Shown: in pieces, positions 48,967-58,275 of the stretch
Position numbering within the stretch: position 1 is the stretch's first letter
How the letters are laid out: each line of letters starts with the position of its first letter
NCBI RefSeq assembly: GCF_036416795.1
Contig: NZ_CP143867.1
Coordinates: 3,526,001-3,590,000 of the forward strand
Length of the DNA stretch: 64,000 bases
Reading direction: 5' to 3'
Origin: Bacteroides sp. MSB163
GTDB taxonomy: Bacteria; Bacteroidota; Bacteroidia; Bacteroidales; Bacteroidaceae
The notes under the pieces: model-generated
Told to the model about the DNA's origin: nothing
Databases searched by the model: none
Seen by the model: the letters and a program-made list of their open reading frames with translations, nothing else
Translations under genes and position numbers: made by a program

Positions 48967-50727
48967 ATGGACCCAATGAAATACATAGTACCCGGCAGAA
49001 AACGTCTCCCTTACGGCATGATGAACTTTGCGGATATTCGCCTCGACAATTATTATTATGTGGATAAAACCCGCTTCATCCCCATGATAGAGGAGGCGGA
49101 CCGCTTCTTCTTCTTCATCCGCCCCCGCCGCTTCGGCAAGAGCTTGACGCTGAACCTACTGCAACATTACTACGACGTGCACACCCGCGACCAGTTTGAG
49201 GCACTCTTTGGTGACCTCTACATCGGGCAGCATCCCACACCGGACCGCAACAGCTATCTGGTGCTATACCTCAACTTCTCCGGCATCACCGGCGAGTTGA
49301 ACAATTACCGCAAAGGACTGGATGCGCATTGTGGAATTACTTTCGAGAACTTCTGTAAAATATATGCCGACCTTCTGCCGCAAGGCACTTTGGAAGGTCT
49401 GTGTGCCGTGAGCGGAGCCGTGGAACAGTTGGATTACCTTTACCAGGCCTGCGAATGTGCCGGACAGAAAATGTATCTCTTCATCGACGAGTACGACCAC
49501 TTCACCAACGCCATCCTCGCCGACCCCGAAAGCCTGCACCGCTATACCAACGAAACGCATGGCGAAGGTTACTTGCGTGCTTTCTTCAACAAAGTGAAAG
49601 CGGGAACTTACTCCAGCATCAAGCGTTGCTTCATCACCGGTGTAAGCCCCGTGACGATGGACGACCTCACCAGTGGATTCAACATCGGAACCAACTATTC
49701 TCTCACGCCGGAGTTCAACCAGATGATGGGATTCACGGAAGAGGAAGTGCGGGAAATGCTGACCTACTATTCAACCACCAGCCCCTTCAATCACACCGTT
49801 GACGAGTTGATAGAAATCATGAAGCCGTGGTATGACAACTATTGCTTCGCACAGGAGTGTTACGGTGAAACCACGATGTATAATTCAAACATGGTGCTCT
49901 ACTTCGTTAAAAATTATATAATGCGTGGCAAGGCACCACAAAATATGGTGGAAGATAACATTCGCATCGACTACGAGAAACTGCGCATGCTCATTCGCAA
50001 GGACAAGGAGTTTGCCCACGATGCTTCCGTCATTCAGACGCTGGTGAGTCAGAGCTATATCACCGGTGAACTGAAGAGTGGCTTCCCCGCCTCCAGCATC
50101 ACCAACCCCGACAACTTCGTGAGCTTGCTCTACTATTTCGGTATGCTCACCATCAGCGGAATGCATAGAGGAAAAACCAAACTGACCATCCCCAATCTGG
50201 TGGTTCAGGAGCAACTCTATACCTATCTTTTAAACACTTACAACGATGCAGACCTGAGTTTCAGCAGCTATGAAAAGAGTGAACTGGCAAGCCAACTCGC
50301 TTATGATGGCGACTGGCAAGCCTACTTCGGCTACATTGCCGACTGCCTGAAGACGTATGCCTCGCAACGCGACAAGCAGAAGGGCGAGTTCTTTGTTCAC
50401 GGCTTCACCCTTGCCATGACCGCGCAGAACCGCTTCTACCGCCCCGTCTCCGAACAGGACACGCAAGCGGGCTATGTAGACATCTTCCTCTGCCCGTTGC
50501 TGGACATCTACTCCGACATGACGCACAGTTATATCGTGGAGCTGAAATATGCCAAGTACAAAGACCCCGAAACCCTTGTGGAAAAACTCCGTCAGGAAGC
50601 CATCGCCCAAGCCAACCGCTACGCCGATACGGATACGGTGAAGCGTGCCATCGGCAACACCCAGTTGCACAAGATTGTGGTTGTATATAAAGGTATGGAA
50701 ATGCGGGTGTGCGAAGAAGTTATTTAA
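48967..50727 (+). CDS. AAA-ATPase-like protein with C-terminal PD-(D/E)XK (DUF1703) domain
   Basis: A 586-aa protein of the AAA-ATPase-like/DUF1703 family common in Bacteroides and other gut bacteria. The N-terminal ATPase-like part has YYVDKTRFIPMIEEADRFFFFIRPRRFGKSLTLNLL, whose RRFGKS is the P-loop-like motif, and LFIDEYDHFTNAIL. The C-terminal nuclease-like part has GYVDIFLCPL and YIVELKYAK with spaced acidic residues. Codons are GC-rich and C-ending, unlike the preceding genes. It stands alone after the toxin remnant. Function unknown, possibly mobile-element or defence related. Confidence 0.88.
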   Translation: MDPMKYIVPGRKRLPYGMMNFADIRLDNYYYVDKTRFIPMIEEADRFFFFIRPRRFGKSLTLNLLQHYYDVHTRDQFEALFGDLYIGQHPTPDRNSYLVLYLNFSGITGELNNYRKGLDAHCGITFENFCKIYADLLPQGTLEGLCAVSGAVEQLDYLYQACECAGQKMYLFIDEYDHFTNAILADPESLHRYTNETHGEGYLRAFFNKVKAGTYSSIKRCFITGVSPVTMDDLTSGFNIGTNYSLTPEFNQMMGFTEEEVREMLTYYSTTSPFNHTVDELIEIMKPWYDNYCFAQECYGETTMYNSNMVLYFVKNYIMRGKAPQNMVEDNIRIDYEKLRMLIRKDKEFAHDASVIQTLVSQSYITGELKSGFPASSITNPDNFVSLLYYFGMLTISGMHRGKTKLTIPNLVVQEQLYTYLLNTYNDADLSFSSYEKSELASQLAYDGDWQAYFGYIADCLKTYASQRDKQKGEFFVHGFTLAMTAQNRFYRPVSEQDTQAGYVDIFLCPLLDIYSDMTHSYIVELKYAKYKDPETLVEKLRQEAIAQANRYADTDTVKRAIGNTQLHKIVVVYKGMEMRVCEEVI

Positions 50728-50736
50728 TCAGCCGTT

Positions 50737-51054
50737 ATGGATCAGGTATCATTCCGAAATGAAGTATATAGCGTAGTCGCCTCCATCCCTTCGGGGCGCG
50801 TACTGACGTACGGGCAAATCGCTTATCTTGTAGGTCGCCCCCAGTGCTCACGCATGGTGGGACAGGCTATGCACAACGCTTCCGAAGAACGGAACCTCCC
50901 TTGCCACCGGGTGGTAAACAGCCAGGGACGACTGGCACCTTTCTGGCCGGAACAGCGCGAACTATTGGAAAAGGAAGGTGTCGTTTTCAGAAAGAACGGA
51001 TGCGTTGACCTCAAGGCATGTGGCTGGGAAATCTTGAAAGAATCTATTTCTTAG
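50737..51054 (+). CDS. MGMT-family DNA alkyltransferase-like protein
   Basis: A 105-aa protein that is only the C-terminal half of an O6-alkylguanine methyltransferase: SIPSGRVLTYGQIAYLVGRP, the helix SRMVGQAMHNASEE and the active-site NLPCHRVVN. The reactive Cys is kept, so it could accept alkyl groups, or bind damage as alkyltransferase-like (ATL) proteins do. Its stop overlaps the MFS transporter tail by 11 bases. Confidence 0.88.
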   Translation: MDQVSFRNEVYSVVASIPSGRVLTYGQIAYLVGRPQCSRMVGQAMHNASEERNLPCHRVVNSQGRLAPFWPEQRELLEKEGVVFRKNGCVDLKACGWEILKESIS

Positions 51055-52219
51055 CAAAGATGTTGATAATCAACGAGCAGCTCGTCAACAAAATACCTGT
51101 CCCTATCACTCCCGTCCAACCGAAATATTGCCACGAAGTTCCGGCAAGGAAAGTCCCCGTGGAACCTCCGATGAAGTAAGTAGTCATAAAAATCGTATTG
51201 ATGCGGTTGGAGGCTTGCGGACAAAGGGCGAATGCACTTGTCTGGTTGCTAAGCTGAATGCATTGCATCCCTATATCTATCAATAATATACCGGCTATGA
51301 TGCCTACATAGCTGTATTGCCCCACATACAGGGTGATCCATGCACTGATAATCAGCGTACAACCTATGTAAGTAAGCCGTTTCACTCCGAGAATGTGTAT
51401 GTATTTGCCGATGGACGATGCCGTCAGTGCTCCGGCTATGCCACAAAGCCCCAACATACCTATGATATTGTTTCCCGCAAAGAAAGGCGCTTGCTCCATC
51501 TTAAAAGCCAGACAACTCCACATGGCGAGGAAGGAACCGAATGAAAAACCTGCACGTAGCGAAAAAATGCGTAGCTGGGGGTATTTCCTGACTAAGGAGA
51601 ACAGGGATTTCATTAAGCCGAAGTATGTCCCCTGGAAGTTGGAAGGGAGGTCCGGAAGTATCCTGATGATGACGATGAGGCAGACAATCATCAGTCCGGC
51701 GGCAACGAAGTAGATGAAACGCCAGCCCATGTATTCGCCTACGATGCCGCTCACTACGCGCGAAGCCAGAATACCGGTCAGCAATCCCGAAAGGATGATG
51801 CCCACATTCTTCCCTTTGGTTTCGGGGGTGGAGTATTGCGCCGCAAGGGGCATGAACACTTGCGGAATGACGGAACATGCACCTGTCAGCAGGGAGGCAA
51901 AAAGTATCAGGTGGATGTTGGGAGCCAGGGCAATGGTGAGCAGGGAGACCACCAGCACGGAGATATTCACAAGGATGATGTTCCTCCGGCGGTATAAGTC
52001 GCCCAATGGAATGATGAAAAGCAATCCGAGCGCATAGCCTATCTGCGAGAACATGGCTATCAGATTGGCGGTGAACTCGCTGATGTTCAGATCGCGGCTG
52101 ATACGGTTCAGTAAGGGTTGATTGTAGTATATATTAGCCACCGTTACTCCTGAAATGATGGCGAGTGTCCAAAGTAAGGACGACGGTATTCCCTGATTTT
52201 CCTTTAGTTCCTGTTTCAT
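51044..52219 (-). CDS. MFS transporter
   Basis: A 391-aa major facilitator with about twelve hydrophobic segments. The signature loop GLLFIIPLGDLYRRRNIILV lies between helices 2 and 3, and GLLTGILASRVVSGIVGEYMGWR holds the motif-C-like region. It resembles the DHA1-type drug/metabolite exporters. Substrate unknown. Stop overlaps the MGMT-like gene by 11 bases, converging. Confidence 0.9.
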   Translation of the reverse strand: MKQELKENQGIPSSLLWTLAIISGVTVANIYYNQPLLNRISRDLNISEFTANLIAMFSQIGYALGLLFIIPLGDLYRRRNIILVNISVLVVSLLTIALAPNIHLILFASLLTGACSVIPQVFMPLAAQYSTPETKGKNVGIILSGLLTGILASRVVSGIVGEYMGWRFIYFVAAGLMIVCLIVIIRILPDLPSNFQGTYFGLMKSLFSLVRKYPQLRIFSLRAGFSFGSFLAMWSCLAFKMEQAPFFAGNNIIGMLGLCGIAGALTASSIGKYIHILGVKRLTYIGCTLIISAWITLYVGQYSYVGIIAGILLIDIGMQCIQLSNQTSAFALCPQASNRINTIFMTTYFIGGSTGTFLAGTSWQYFGWTGVIGTGILLTSCSLIINIFAKK

Positions 52220-52262
52220 GCCGCAAAGGTAACCATTTCATGAAAAACGAACGCATATATTA

Positions 52263-52706
52263 TCAATGATTCATATAGAAAGGCATCAGGCGGTGATAGG
52301 CTTTCAGATATTTCTTCAATCTACTGATTTCTTTTTCCCCTATGCAGGGCATACGACGGACGTCCATATTATCCGTCAGATCGTGAATCTTAACGGCAAT
52401 CGCGAGGGGATTGGTGGCGCATCTTCCGATGTATTCCTCGTAGTCTTCTTCATCGGATAGCTTGGTGACGCACCGCACGGCTTCGATGATTTCATCCGGG
52501 AAACCCTCTTTCTTCAGGTCTTCGCACGTCCATTCCGTGTCTTCCACTACATCGTGGAGAATGCCGACAATCTTTTCTTTCAGGTCACGTCCCATATTCA
52601 TGACGCGGATGGGGTGGTGCAGGTACTCCTGTCCGTATTTATCTTTTTGTCCTTTATGAGCCTCGGTGGCGAGGGCGATGGCGTGAGAGAGAAGATGATT
52701 GTCCAT
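52263..52706 (-). CDS. HD-domain phosphohydrolase
   Basis: A 147-aa protein with HD residues in ALATEAHKGQKDKYGQEYLHHPIRV and ILHDVVEDTEW, and a trailing AIAVKIHDLTDNMD helix. It resembles the hydrolase half of RelA/SpoT proteins without the synthetase, so it may be a small (p)ppGpp or nucleotide hydrolase. Typical small-HD length. Confidence 0.85.
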   Translation of the reverse strand: MDNHLLSHAIALATEAHKGQKDKYGQEYLHHPIRVMNMGRDLKEKIVGILHDVVEDTEWTCEDLKKEGFPDEIIEAVRCVTKLSDEEDYEEYIGRCATNPLAIAVKIHDLTDNMDVRRMPCIGEKEISRLKKYLKAYHRLMPFYMNH

Positions 52707-52807
52707 AAGATTTTTTTTAGAAGTGTTCGATACAAAGTTACTGAAATCTGTTATTTAATATAGAGAGTCTTGTTATTTATTTATTCACCCAATAAAGGAA
52801 ACAGATT

Positions 52808-53110
52808 ATGAATATAGAACATTATCCCGAGAAAAAAGTTTTTCAGACAACGGTGGATGGGGAAACTGCCCGTCTGATGTATCATGTCACTTATGGTGCG
52901 CTGGATGTGCGCCATACGATTGTTCCCGATGAAATCAGCGGGAGAGGCATTGCCTCTGCTTTGGTAAAAGCGGCCTATGACTATGCTTTGGCTAATGGAT
53001 TGGCGCCGGTGGCAACCTGCTCTTATGCCGTGGTTTGGCTGGAAAGACATCCCGAATATAATGGAAAAACAGGAAAGGATTATGCCGGAGAAGGGACGTG
53101 TGCACTCTAA
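52808..53110 (+). CDS. GNAT-like (YjdJ-type) acetyltransferase
   Basis: A 100-aa short GNAT of the YjdJ type: MYHVTYGALDVRHTIVPDEI, then ISGRGIASALVKAAYDYAL with the acetyl-CoA loop, and TCSYAVVWLERHPEY. Compact length is normal for this subfamily. Role unknown. Confidence 0.88.
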   Translation: MNIEHYPEKKVFQTTVDGETARLMYHVTYGALDVRHTIVPDEISGRGIASALVKAAYDYALANGLAPVATCSYAVVWLERHPEYNGKTGKDYAGEGTCAL

Positions 53111-53179
53111 ATTGATTTTGCCATCTTCGGATTTTTTTCTATCTTGCTTCCGTTTTTAATCATCATATAAAGAACAGAT

Positions 53180-54016
53180 ATGAAAAAATATATTGGAGCG
53201 CACGTGAGTGCAAGTGGTGGAGTGGAAATAGCTCCCGTTAATGCCCATGAGATAGGTGCGAATGCATTCGCCTTGTTCACAAAGAATCAACGGCAATGGG
53301 TAGCCAAACCGTTGACGGAGGAAAGCATCCGCGAGTTCAAGGGCAATTGTGAGAAATTCTCTTTTGATGCCCGCTATATCCTGCCTCATGATAGCTATCT
53401 GATTAATCTGGGGCATCCGGAAGAAGAAGGATTGGAGAAAAGCCGTGCCGCATTTCTGGATGAGATGCAACGTTGTGAGCAATTAGGTTTGCAACTCCTG
53501 AACTTCCATCCGGGAAGCCATCTTAATAAGATTTCGGTGGAGGAATGTCTGGATAAGGTTGCCGAGTCCATCAATATTACATTGAGCAAAACGAAAGGGG
53601 TAACGGCCGTTATTGAAAATACGGCAGGGCAGGGTAGCAATGTAGGTAATGAGTTTTGGCAATTGAAGCATATCATCGACCGGGTAGAAGATAAATCACG
53701 TGTAGGGGTATGCCTGGATACTTGCCACACCTATTCGGCAGGTTATGATATAGTAGGGGAATATGATAAAGTATTCCGTGAGTTCGACGAGGTAGTTGGC
53801 TTCAATTATTTGCGGGGCATTCACTTGAATGATACGAAGAAAGCGTTGGGTAGCCATGTAGACCGCCATGATAGCATCGGGAAAGGTATGTTGGGAATTG
53901 ATTTCTTCAAGCGTTTTATGAAAGACGAACGTTTCGACAACATGCCTGTCATTCTGGAAACACCGGATGAAACGCTTTGGGCGGAAGAAATAAAGTTGTT
54001 GCGTAGCTTTGAATAA
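53180..54016 (+). CDS. nfo: Deoxyribonuclease IV (endonuclease IV)
   Basis: A 278-aa TIM-barrel AP endonuclease of base-excision repair that cuts 5' to abasic sites with a tri-zinc centre. Blocks include YIGAHVSASGGVEIAPVNA, LLNFHPGSHL, AVIENTAGQGSNVG, GVCLDTCHTYSAGYD, GIHLNDTKKALGSHVDRHDSIGKG and VILETPDE, which carry the zinc ligands. Length matches E. coli Nfo (285 aa). Confidence 0.96.
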   Translation: MKKYIGAHVSASGGVEIAPVNAHEIGANAFALFTKNQRQWVAKPLTEESIREFKGNCEKFSFDARYILPHDSYLINLGHPEEEGLEKSRAAFLDEMQRCEQLGLQLLNFHPGSHLNKISVEECLDKVAESINITLSKTKGVTAVIENTAGQGSNVGNEFWQLKHIIDRVEDKSRVGVCLDTCHTYSAGYDIVGEYDKVFREFDEVVGFNYLRGIHLNDTKKALGSHVDRHDSIGKGMLGIDFFKRFMKDERFDNMPVILETPDETLWAEEIKLLRSFE

Positions 54017-54063
54017 TTGTCTACAATTACTTAATTATTTTGAGTTCTTTGTTATACTCGGAG

Positions 54064-54153
54064 TATCCGTCATGCTGAGCGTAGCCGAAGCATCTCCTTC
54101 CTGTGTATAAATAAGGAGAAGAGATGCTTCGGCTACGCTCAGCATGACGGATA
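54064..54153. repeat. 32-bp perfect inverted repeat after nfo
   Basis: Arms 54064-54095 and 54122-54153 are exact inverted copies containing GTCATGCTGAGCGTAGCCGA, with a 26-bp spacer. It lies between nfo and the converging GH28 gene and may terminate both. Confidence 0.85.
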
Positions 54154-54193
54154 GTACTAATAATCAAAAGTAATCAAAAGCCGTTATAGCTAT

Positions 54194-55492
54194 TTATTGA
54201 TTCACCTTCACATTATCCCATTCAAACGATGAGATCACCGACTTATCGCAATCTCCATTCTTCGCCTTGATATTCAGATTCTCGAACTTGAAATTTGACA
54301 ATTTGTATTGTTCGGATGCACTTACGTTGAAGAATACATCACAATCAAAATCAATATTGCGCATCGTCACATGGTCTGAGTAGGACATCGGAACATCCTT
54401 CCGGTCCTTGAGGTCAAAGAATTGTGTCCATGGCTTGACGTAGAGGAAGCTCTTGGCATTTCCTTTGATGTCTTCAACAAGAATATACTCGTAATTCTGA
54501 GGAGTGTCGGCACGCATTTTCAACCATAGCAAGCGGCTTGCTTGATTGATTGTGCAACGGCGGAGGATAATATTACGGTTATGAATAGACTCGCTACCAC
54601 AAGTCAATGCACTATGGCAGAAACCATATGTACAATCTTCAATGATAATGTTGGTGTTGCTTCCGTTATTGGAATCCTTATCAGCCCAGGGACCTTTTCC
54701 ACCTTTCAGAGCAATGGCATCATCGTTAACCGAGAGATAGCAATTCTTAACCAATACATTGCTACATACATCAATATCAATCGCATCCGAGCTGGGAGCC
54801 TTGACCGGGGCGGCCGGAGAGAAGATATATAAATCCAGCAATTTCACATTATTACATTTGTAGATATGCGTTGTCCAGAACGGAGAATTGATGAGACGTA
54901 CTCCTGAAATCTGTACATCATCGCTATTGGAAACGTGCACCAGTCGTGGGCGCAACTCATCCATATTGGTACATTTAGGAATGACAGAACGGCGCAACCA
55001 GAAAGATTTCCAGTAGCGCAGACCGTTACCGTTGATTGTGCCTTTACCGGAGATGGTGAAACCGTTGACTTTGTCAGCATTCACCAGTGCGGCGAAATAC
55101 TTCAGTGATTGCCCTTCTATGCGGGTATTGATAATGGGGAAATTGCTGATGTCATCGCTACCTTTCAGTACGGCCCCTTCTTCCAGATAAAGATGGGTTT
55201 TCGGTTTGAAGAAAAGCGCACCGCTCAGGTAAGTACCTTTCGGGATGATGACCACGCCACCACCTTTGGATGAAGCCTGGTCGATGACTGCCTGTATCTT
55301 TTCTGTTTGGAGCAGGGTGCTGTCATTCACAACGCTATAGTCTGTAATCTTGTACTTTCCACCCAGTGTTTCAATGTTTACGATTTCGTTTTGTCTGAAC
55401 CAGTCCGGAATAGGAGTTCCGTCAGGAAAATTCTCTTGTGCGAAAGAGGACAGACAGAATAGTAAACTACATGCTAAAGTTACGAATTTCAT
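54194..55492 (-). CDS. Glycoside hydrolase family 28 (polygalacturonase-like)
   Basis: A 432-aa secreted right-handed beta-helix enzyme (signal peptide MKFVTLACSLLFCLSSFAQ). GH28 features are GVVIIPKGTYLSGALFFKPKTHLYLEEGAVL, the acidic LSVNDDAIALKGG block (NDD), and the following ALTCGSESIHNRNI and RLLWLKMRAD, which occupy the places of the usual GHG and RIK motifs. The substrate is a pectin-type polymer, possibly a rhamnogalacturonan. Start at 55492; the longer frame to 55549 is not exported. Confidence 0.9.
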   Translation of the reverse strand: MKFVTLACSLLFCLSSFAQENFPDGTPIPDWFRQNEIVNIETLGGKYKITDYSVVNDSTLLQTEKIQAVIDQASSKGGGVVIIPKGTYLSGALFFKPKTHLYLEEGAVLKGSDDISNFPIINTRIEGQSLKYFAALVNADKVNGFTISGKGTINGNGLRYWKSFWLRRSVIPKCTNMDELRPRLVHVSNSDDVQISGVRLINSPFWTTHIYKCNNVKLLDLYIFSPAAPVKAPSSDAIDIDVCSNVLVKNCYLSVNDDAIALKGGKGPWADKDSNNGSNTNIIIEDCTYGFCHSALTCGSESIHNRNIILRRCTINQASRLLWLKMRADTPQNYEYILVEDIKGNAKSFLYVKPWTQFFDLKDRKDVPMSYSDHVTMRNIDFDCDVFFNVSASEQYKLSNFKFENLNIKAKNGDCDKSVISSFEWDNVKVNQ

Positions 55493-55701
55493 GGTTTTAA
55501 TCATTAGTTGGTTAATAGTGCTTGATCGGATAGATTTATCCGTTTGCAAAAATAATCAATATAATCCGGATATGATGGGTGTGAAAAGGCTCAATTCCTA
55601 AGCTATTTGTCAGTTTATATAGGCTTTTTGACCCTCAGTTGTTTTGAGGAAAGAGACTCTTATCTTTAACTACTTTCTGAGCGGCTATGAATCAAACGGA
55701 C

Positions 55702-55862
55702 TATCTCAATTCCCCTCCTCCTGGGAGGAGGGGTGCCCAAAGGGCGGGGTGGTAGGTGAGAAAAGAAATTTCTTAATGTTCTTATTTATAGGTACTTTGT
55801 TGTTTTACCTACCACCTCCCCCTACGGGTACTCCTCCTCCCGGGAGGAGGAGAATGGAGATA
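55702..55862. repeat. Inverted repeat of 56-bp arms with internal GC palindromes
   Basis: The arms at 55702-55757 and 55807-55862 are inverted relatives; each contains an internal palindrome such as CCTCCTCCTGGGAGGAGG. The gap 55550-56587 is otherwise gene-free and also holds the 22-bp arrays. Confidence 0.8.
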
Positions 55863-55958
55863 GTACTGATTATCATTTGCCTCATTTCTGCACAAGTTTG
55901 AACTAAAAAACAGGGTAGTGGTGTATATTGTTTACAAATGATGTATGTTCCTAAAATA

Positions 55959-56046
55959 GTCGTATACTGAACCTAATTCAGTCGTATAGTGAATGCCATT
56001 CAGTCGTATACTCAATAGGGTTCAGTCGTATACTGAATAGGGCGTG
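55959..56046 (+). repeat. 22-bp tandem array A, GTCGTATA core
   Basis: GTCGTATA occurs at 55959, 55981, 56003 and 56025, exactly 22 bases apart. Units end TTCA and vary in the middle (for example GAATGCCA, CAATAGGG). Confidence 0.85.
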
Positions 56047-56230
56047 GTTTAATAATATTGATAATCAGAAAGTTGTAAAAGTTTGTGCTGTTGTTGATAA
56101 ATTCTGACAAATATCTGCGATATATAGCGCAGCTACTTTATCGCCCTATCACTCTTTTATTCTTTTCTATTAAGTTATGAACCAACTGACAAAGGAATAT
56201 TTTTTTACGAAAAGCAAATACCTAACCCGG

Positions 56231-56274
56231 GACGTATATTTAGGGTACCTCAGTCGTATATACTCATAATCAAA
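56231..56274 (+). repeat. 22-bp tandem pair between the larger arrays
   Basis: GACGTATATTTAGGGTACCT then CA and the next unit GTCGTATATACTCATAATCA follow at 56231 and 56253, again 22 bases apart. The TTAGGGTACCTCA part is shared with the array at 33339-33426. Confidence 0.65.
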
Positions 56275-56394
56275 TAGTTACGTTTTGTTATTTAATTGGT
56301 AGTAAATTCAGACAAATGAATGAAATCCAATTATAGCTATTTATTTTATATAGCTATGTAAATTTTATTACAAATATAACTGATTGCGAAAACA

Positions 56395-56482
56395 CTCGTT
56401 ACCTTATCCCTATTCAGTCGTTACCTCATCCTATTTCAGTCGTTACTTCATTGCCATTCACTCGTATCTTCATTATACCCCT
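56395..56482 (+). repeat. 22-bp tandem array B, GTCGTTAC core
   Basis: TCGTTA/TCGTAT occurs at 56396, 56418, 56440 and 56462, exactly 22 bases apart, with units such as GTCGTTACCTCATCCTATTT ending in CA. Unit 3 shares TGCCATTCA with unit 2 of array A. Confidence 0.85.
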
Positions 56483-56587
56483 CTTCTTCTCTATTGATAA
56501 TCAAATAGTTGGATTTTTATCTTAAAAACGATAAAATATATTTATGATTAATCGGAAGGAAGATGTGTAGACTGGAAGAAATAATAG

Positions 56588-58213
56588 TCAGAAGTCAGCT
56601 TTTTCCGTGATACGGATGATCCGTCCGTCGGCGGGATGGGTAAATTCGATGGACTCGGCATGCAGGTAGAGGCGTTTATCCTTTCTCCCGTAAAGCTCGT
56701 CACCTATGATGGGACAATGCAGACCTGACGGATGTGCGGCATGTACACGGAGCTGATGAGTGCGCCCTGTATGCGGATGAAAAGCTATGCGTGTGCATTT
56801 GTCCCTCCGCTCAAGAACCTGATAATGAGTGATGGCGGGTTTGCCATACTCCATGTTCACCACCTGACGGGGGCGGTCCAGCAGATCCGGGCAAATGGGA
56901 AGCTCGATGGTTCCCTCGTCTTGGGGAATGATGCCATCGAGTAGGGCTATATACTTCTTTCGGATGTTATGATTCTTGAACTGGGCTTGCAGGTGTTGAT
57001 GCACCTTTTTATTCTTGGCAACGATTAAAAGTCCCGATGTAGCCATGTCCAGCCGATGCACAATCATCGGCCCGTCGGCTTCCGGATAGAGTTGCCTTGC
57101 CAGACTATATACGGACTCCTTTTCACCTTTACCGGGCACGGAGAGCATTCCGGAAGGCTTGTTGACTACCAATAACCATTCGTCTTCATAGACTATTTTT
57201 AATTTCCCGTAGCCCTGTTCCGGAAGTTGTAGCATAGGATTTTCTTCTACTTCCAACCCTTGAAGCATGTGTTGCAAGATAGGCTCGCACTTACCTTTAC
57301 AAGCGGGATAATAATAACCATGATGGCGGATTTCGGCTTTGGGAGAGTTGCCCCACCAGAACTCTGCCATAGCAATGGGTTTCCAGCCATGCAGATAGGC
57401 TTGTTGCAACAATTTAGGGGCTGCACATTCTCCGGCACCGGCGGGAGGAGTTTTGTGCACGGTTTGGCTGAATATATCACACAAGGTTTTCATCTCCTTC
57501 CGGTAGTTCAACATTCTGAATTGCCCGAATAATTGTTGTTGCAGGGCGGCGGAACGGCTTTTGCGTTCCACCTTCAACTCTTGAATTTGTTCTTCCCGGT
57601 TATTGATTTCCACTTGCAAAGCGGCTATCTTTTCTTTCCAGGAACGTTCCAGCCGTTTGTATTCCGCTTTTTGAAATTGGCTTTCGCGTATCAGGGCGGC
57701 TTCTTCTTCGGTTGTGAACCCGTTTTCCTTTCTACGCAATTCTCTTTTCTCTTTCGCTTCTTTTAATTGTTGTTTGGCTATGTCCAGTGCTTCTCGGGCT
57801 TGTTGGTGGGTCCGGGTGAGTTCGGACAACAAAGAAGTGTATCCCTTGTCCTCTTCCAAATGCTTGATGCGCCGGTTGATGGCGGATATATTTTCCTCTT
57901 CGACTTTGAAGAAGCCTTGCGGTTGCAACAAGTCATATACGGGCGGAACGAAATAGGAGTGTTGGTTCTTCCCCGCCAATATGCCCGAAAACGCCGCCAG
58001 GTAACCAATTTCCCCATTTCCGGTCTGCACCACCAGCACTCCGAACATCTTCCCCCGACTTAGTTCTTCTTTCCATTCATGTTGCCGGTTGAGATAGTGT
58101 TGCACCTCTTCCGCCGCCATCACGCATAATGGATGGGGAGTGTAGCAGAAAGGATAAGTAAACCTTTCCGGAAGTGGAATATCTGTTATGGAAGTCTTGA
58201 AACGGTGCAACAT
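56588..58213 (-). CDS. RluA-family pseudouridine synthase with N-terminal coiled coil
   Basis: A 541-aa protein. The C-terminal 220 residues are the RluA-type catalytic domain with MIVHRLDMATSGLLIVAKN (catalytic Asp in HRLD), ALLDGIIPQDEGTIELPI and FHPHTGRTHQLRVHAA. The N-terminal 320 residues contain a long charged coiled coil (about residues 110-225) and a CEPILQHMLQG segment; this layout is known in Bacteroidota RluA paralogs. Target RNA site unknown. Confidence 0.9.
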   Translation of the reverse strand: MLHRFKTSITDIPLPERFTYPFCYTPHPLCVMAAEEVQHYLNRQHEWKEELSRGKMFGVLVVQTGNGEIGYLAAFSGILAGKNQHSYFVPPVYDLLQPQGFFKVEEENISAINRRIKHLEEDKGYTSLLSELTRTHQQAREALDIAKQQLKEAKEKRELRRKENGFTTEEEAALIRESQFQKAEYKRLERSWKEKIAALQVEINNREEQIQELKVERKSRSAALQQQLFGQFRMLNYRKEMKTLCDIFSQTVHKTPPAGAGECAAPKLLQQAYLHGWKPIAMAEFWWGNSPKAEIRHHGYYYPACKGKCEPILQHMLQGLEVEENPMLQLPEQGYGKLKIVYEDEWLLVVNKPSGMLSVPGKGEKESVYSLARQLYPEADGPMIVHRLDMATSGLLIVAKNKKVHQHLQAQFKNHNIRKKYIALLDGIIPQDEGTIELPICPDLLDRPRQVVNMEYGKPAITHYQVLERRDKCTRIAFHPHTGRTHQLRVHAAHPSGLHCPIIGDELYGRKDKRLYLHAESIEFTHPADGRIIRITEKADF

Positions 58214-58275
58214 GATGGCGCAAAGATACTCATTTCTTATAATAAGCGTATCATGGCACCGTTCGTTTTGACCAC

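Noticed and set aside
55959..56482. CRISPR array
   Set aside because: The 22-base period leaves only about 10 variable bases per unit, too short for spacers, and no cas genes are present.
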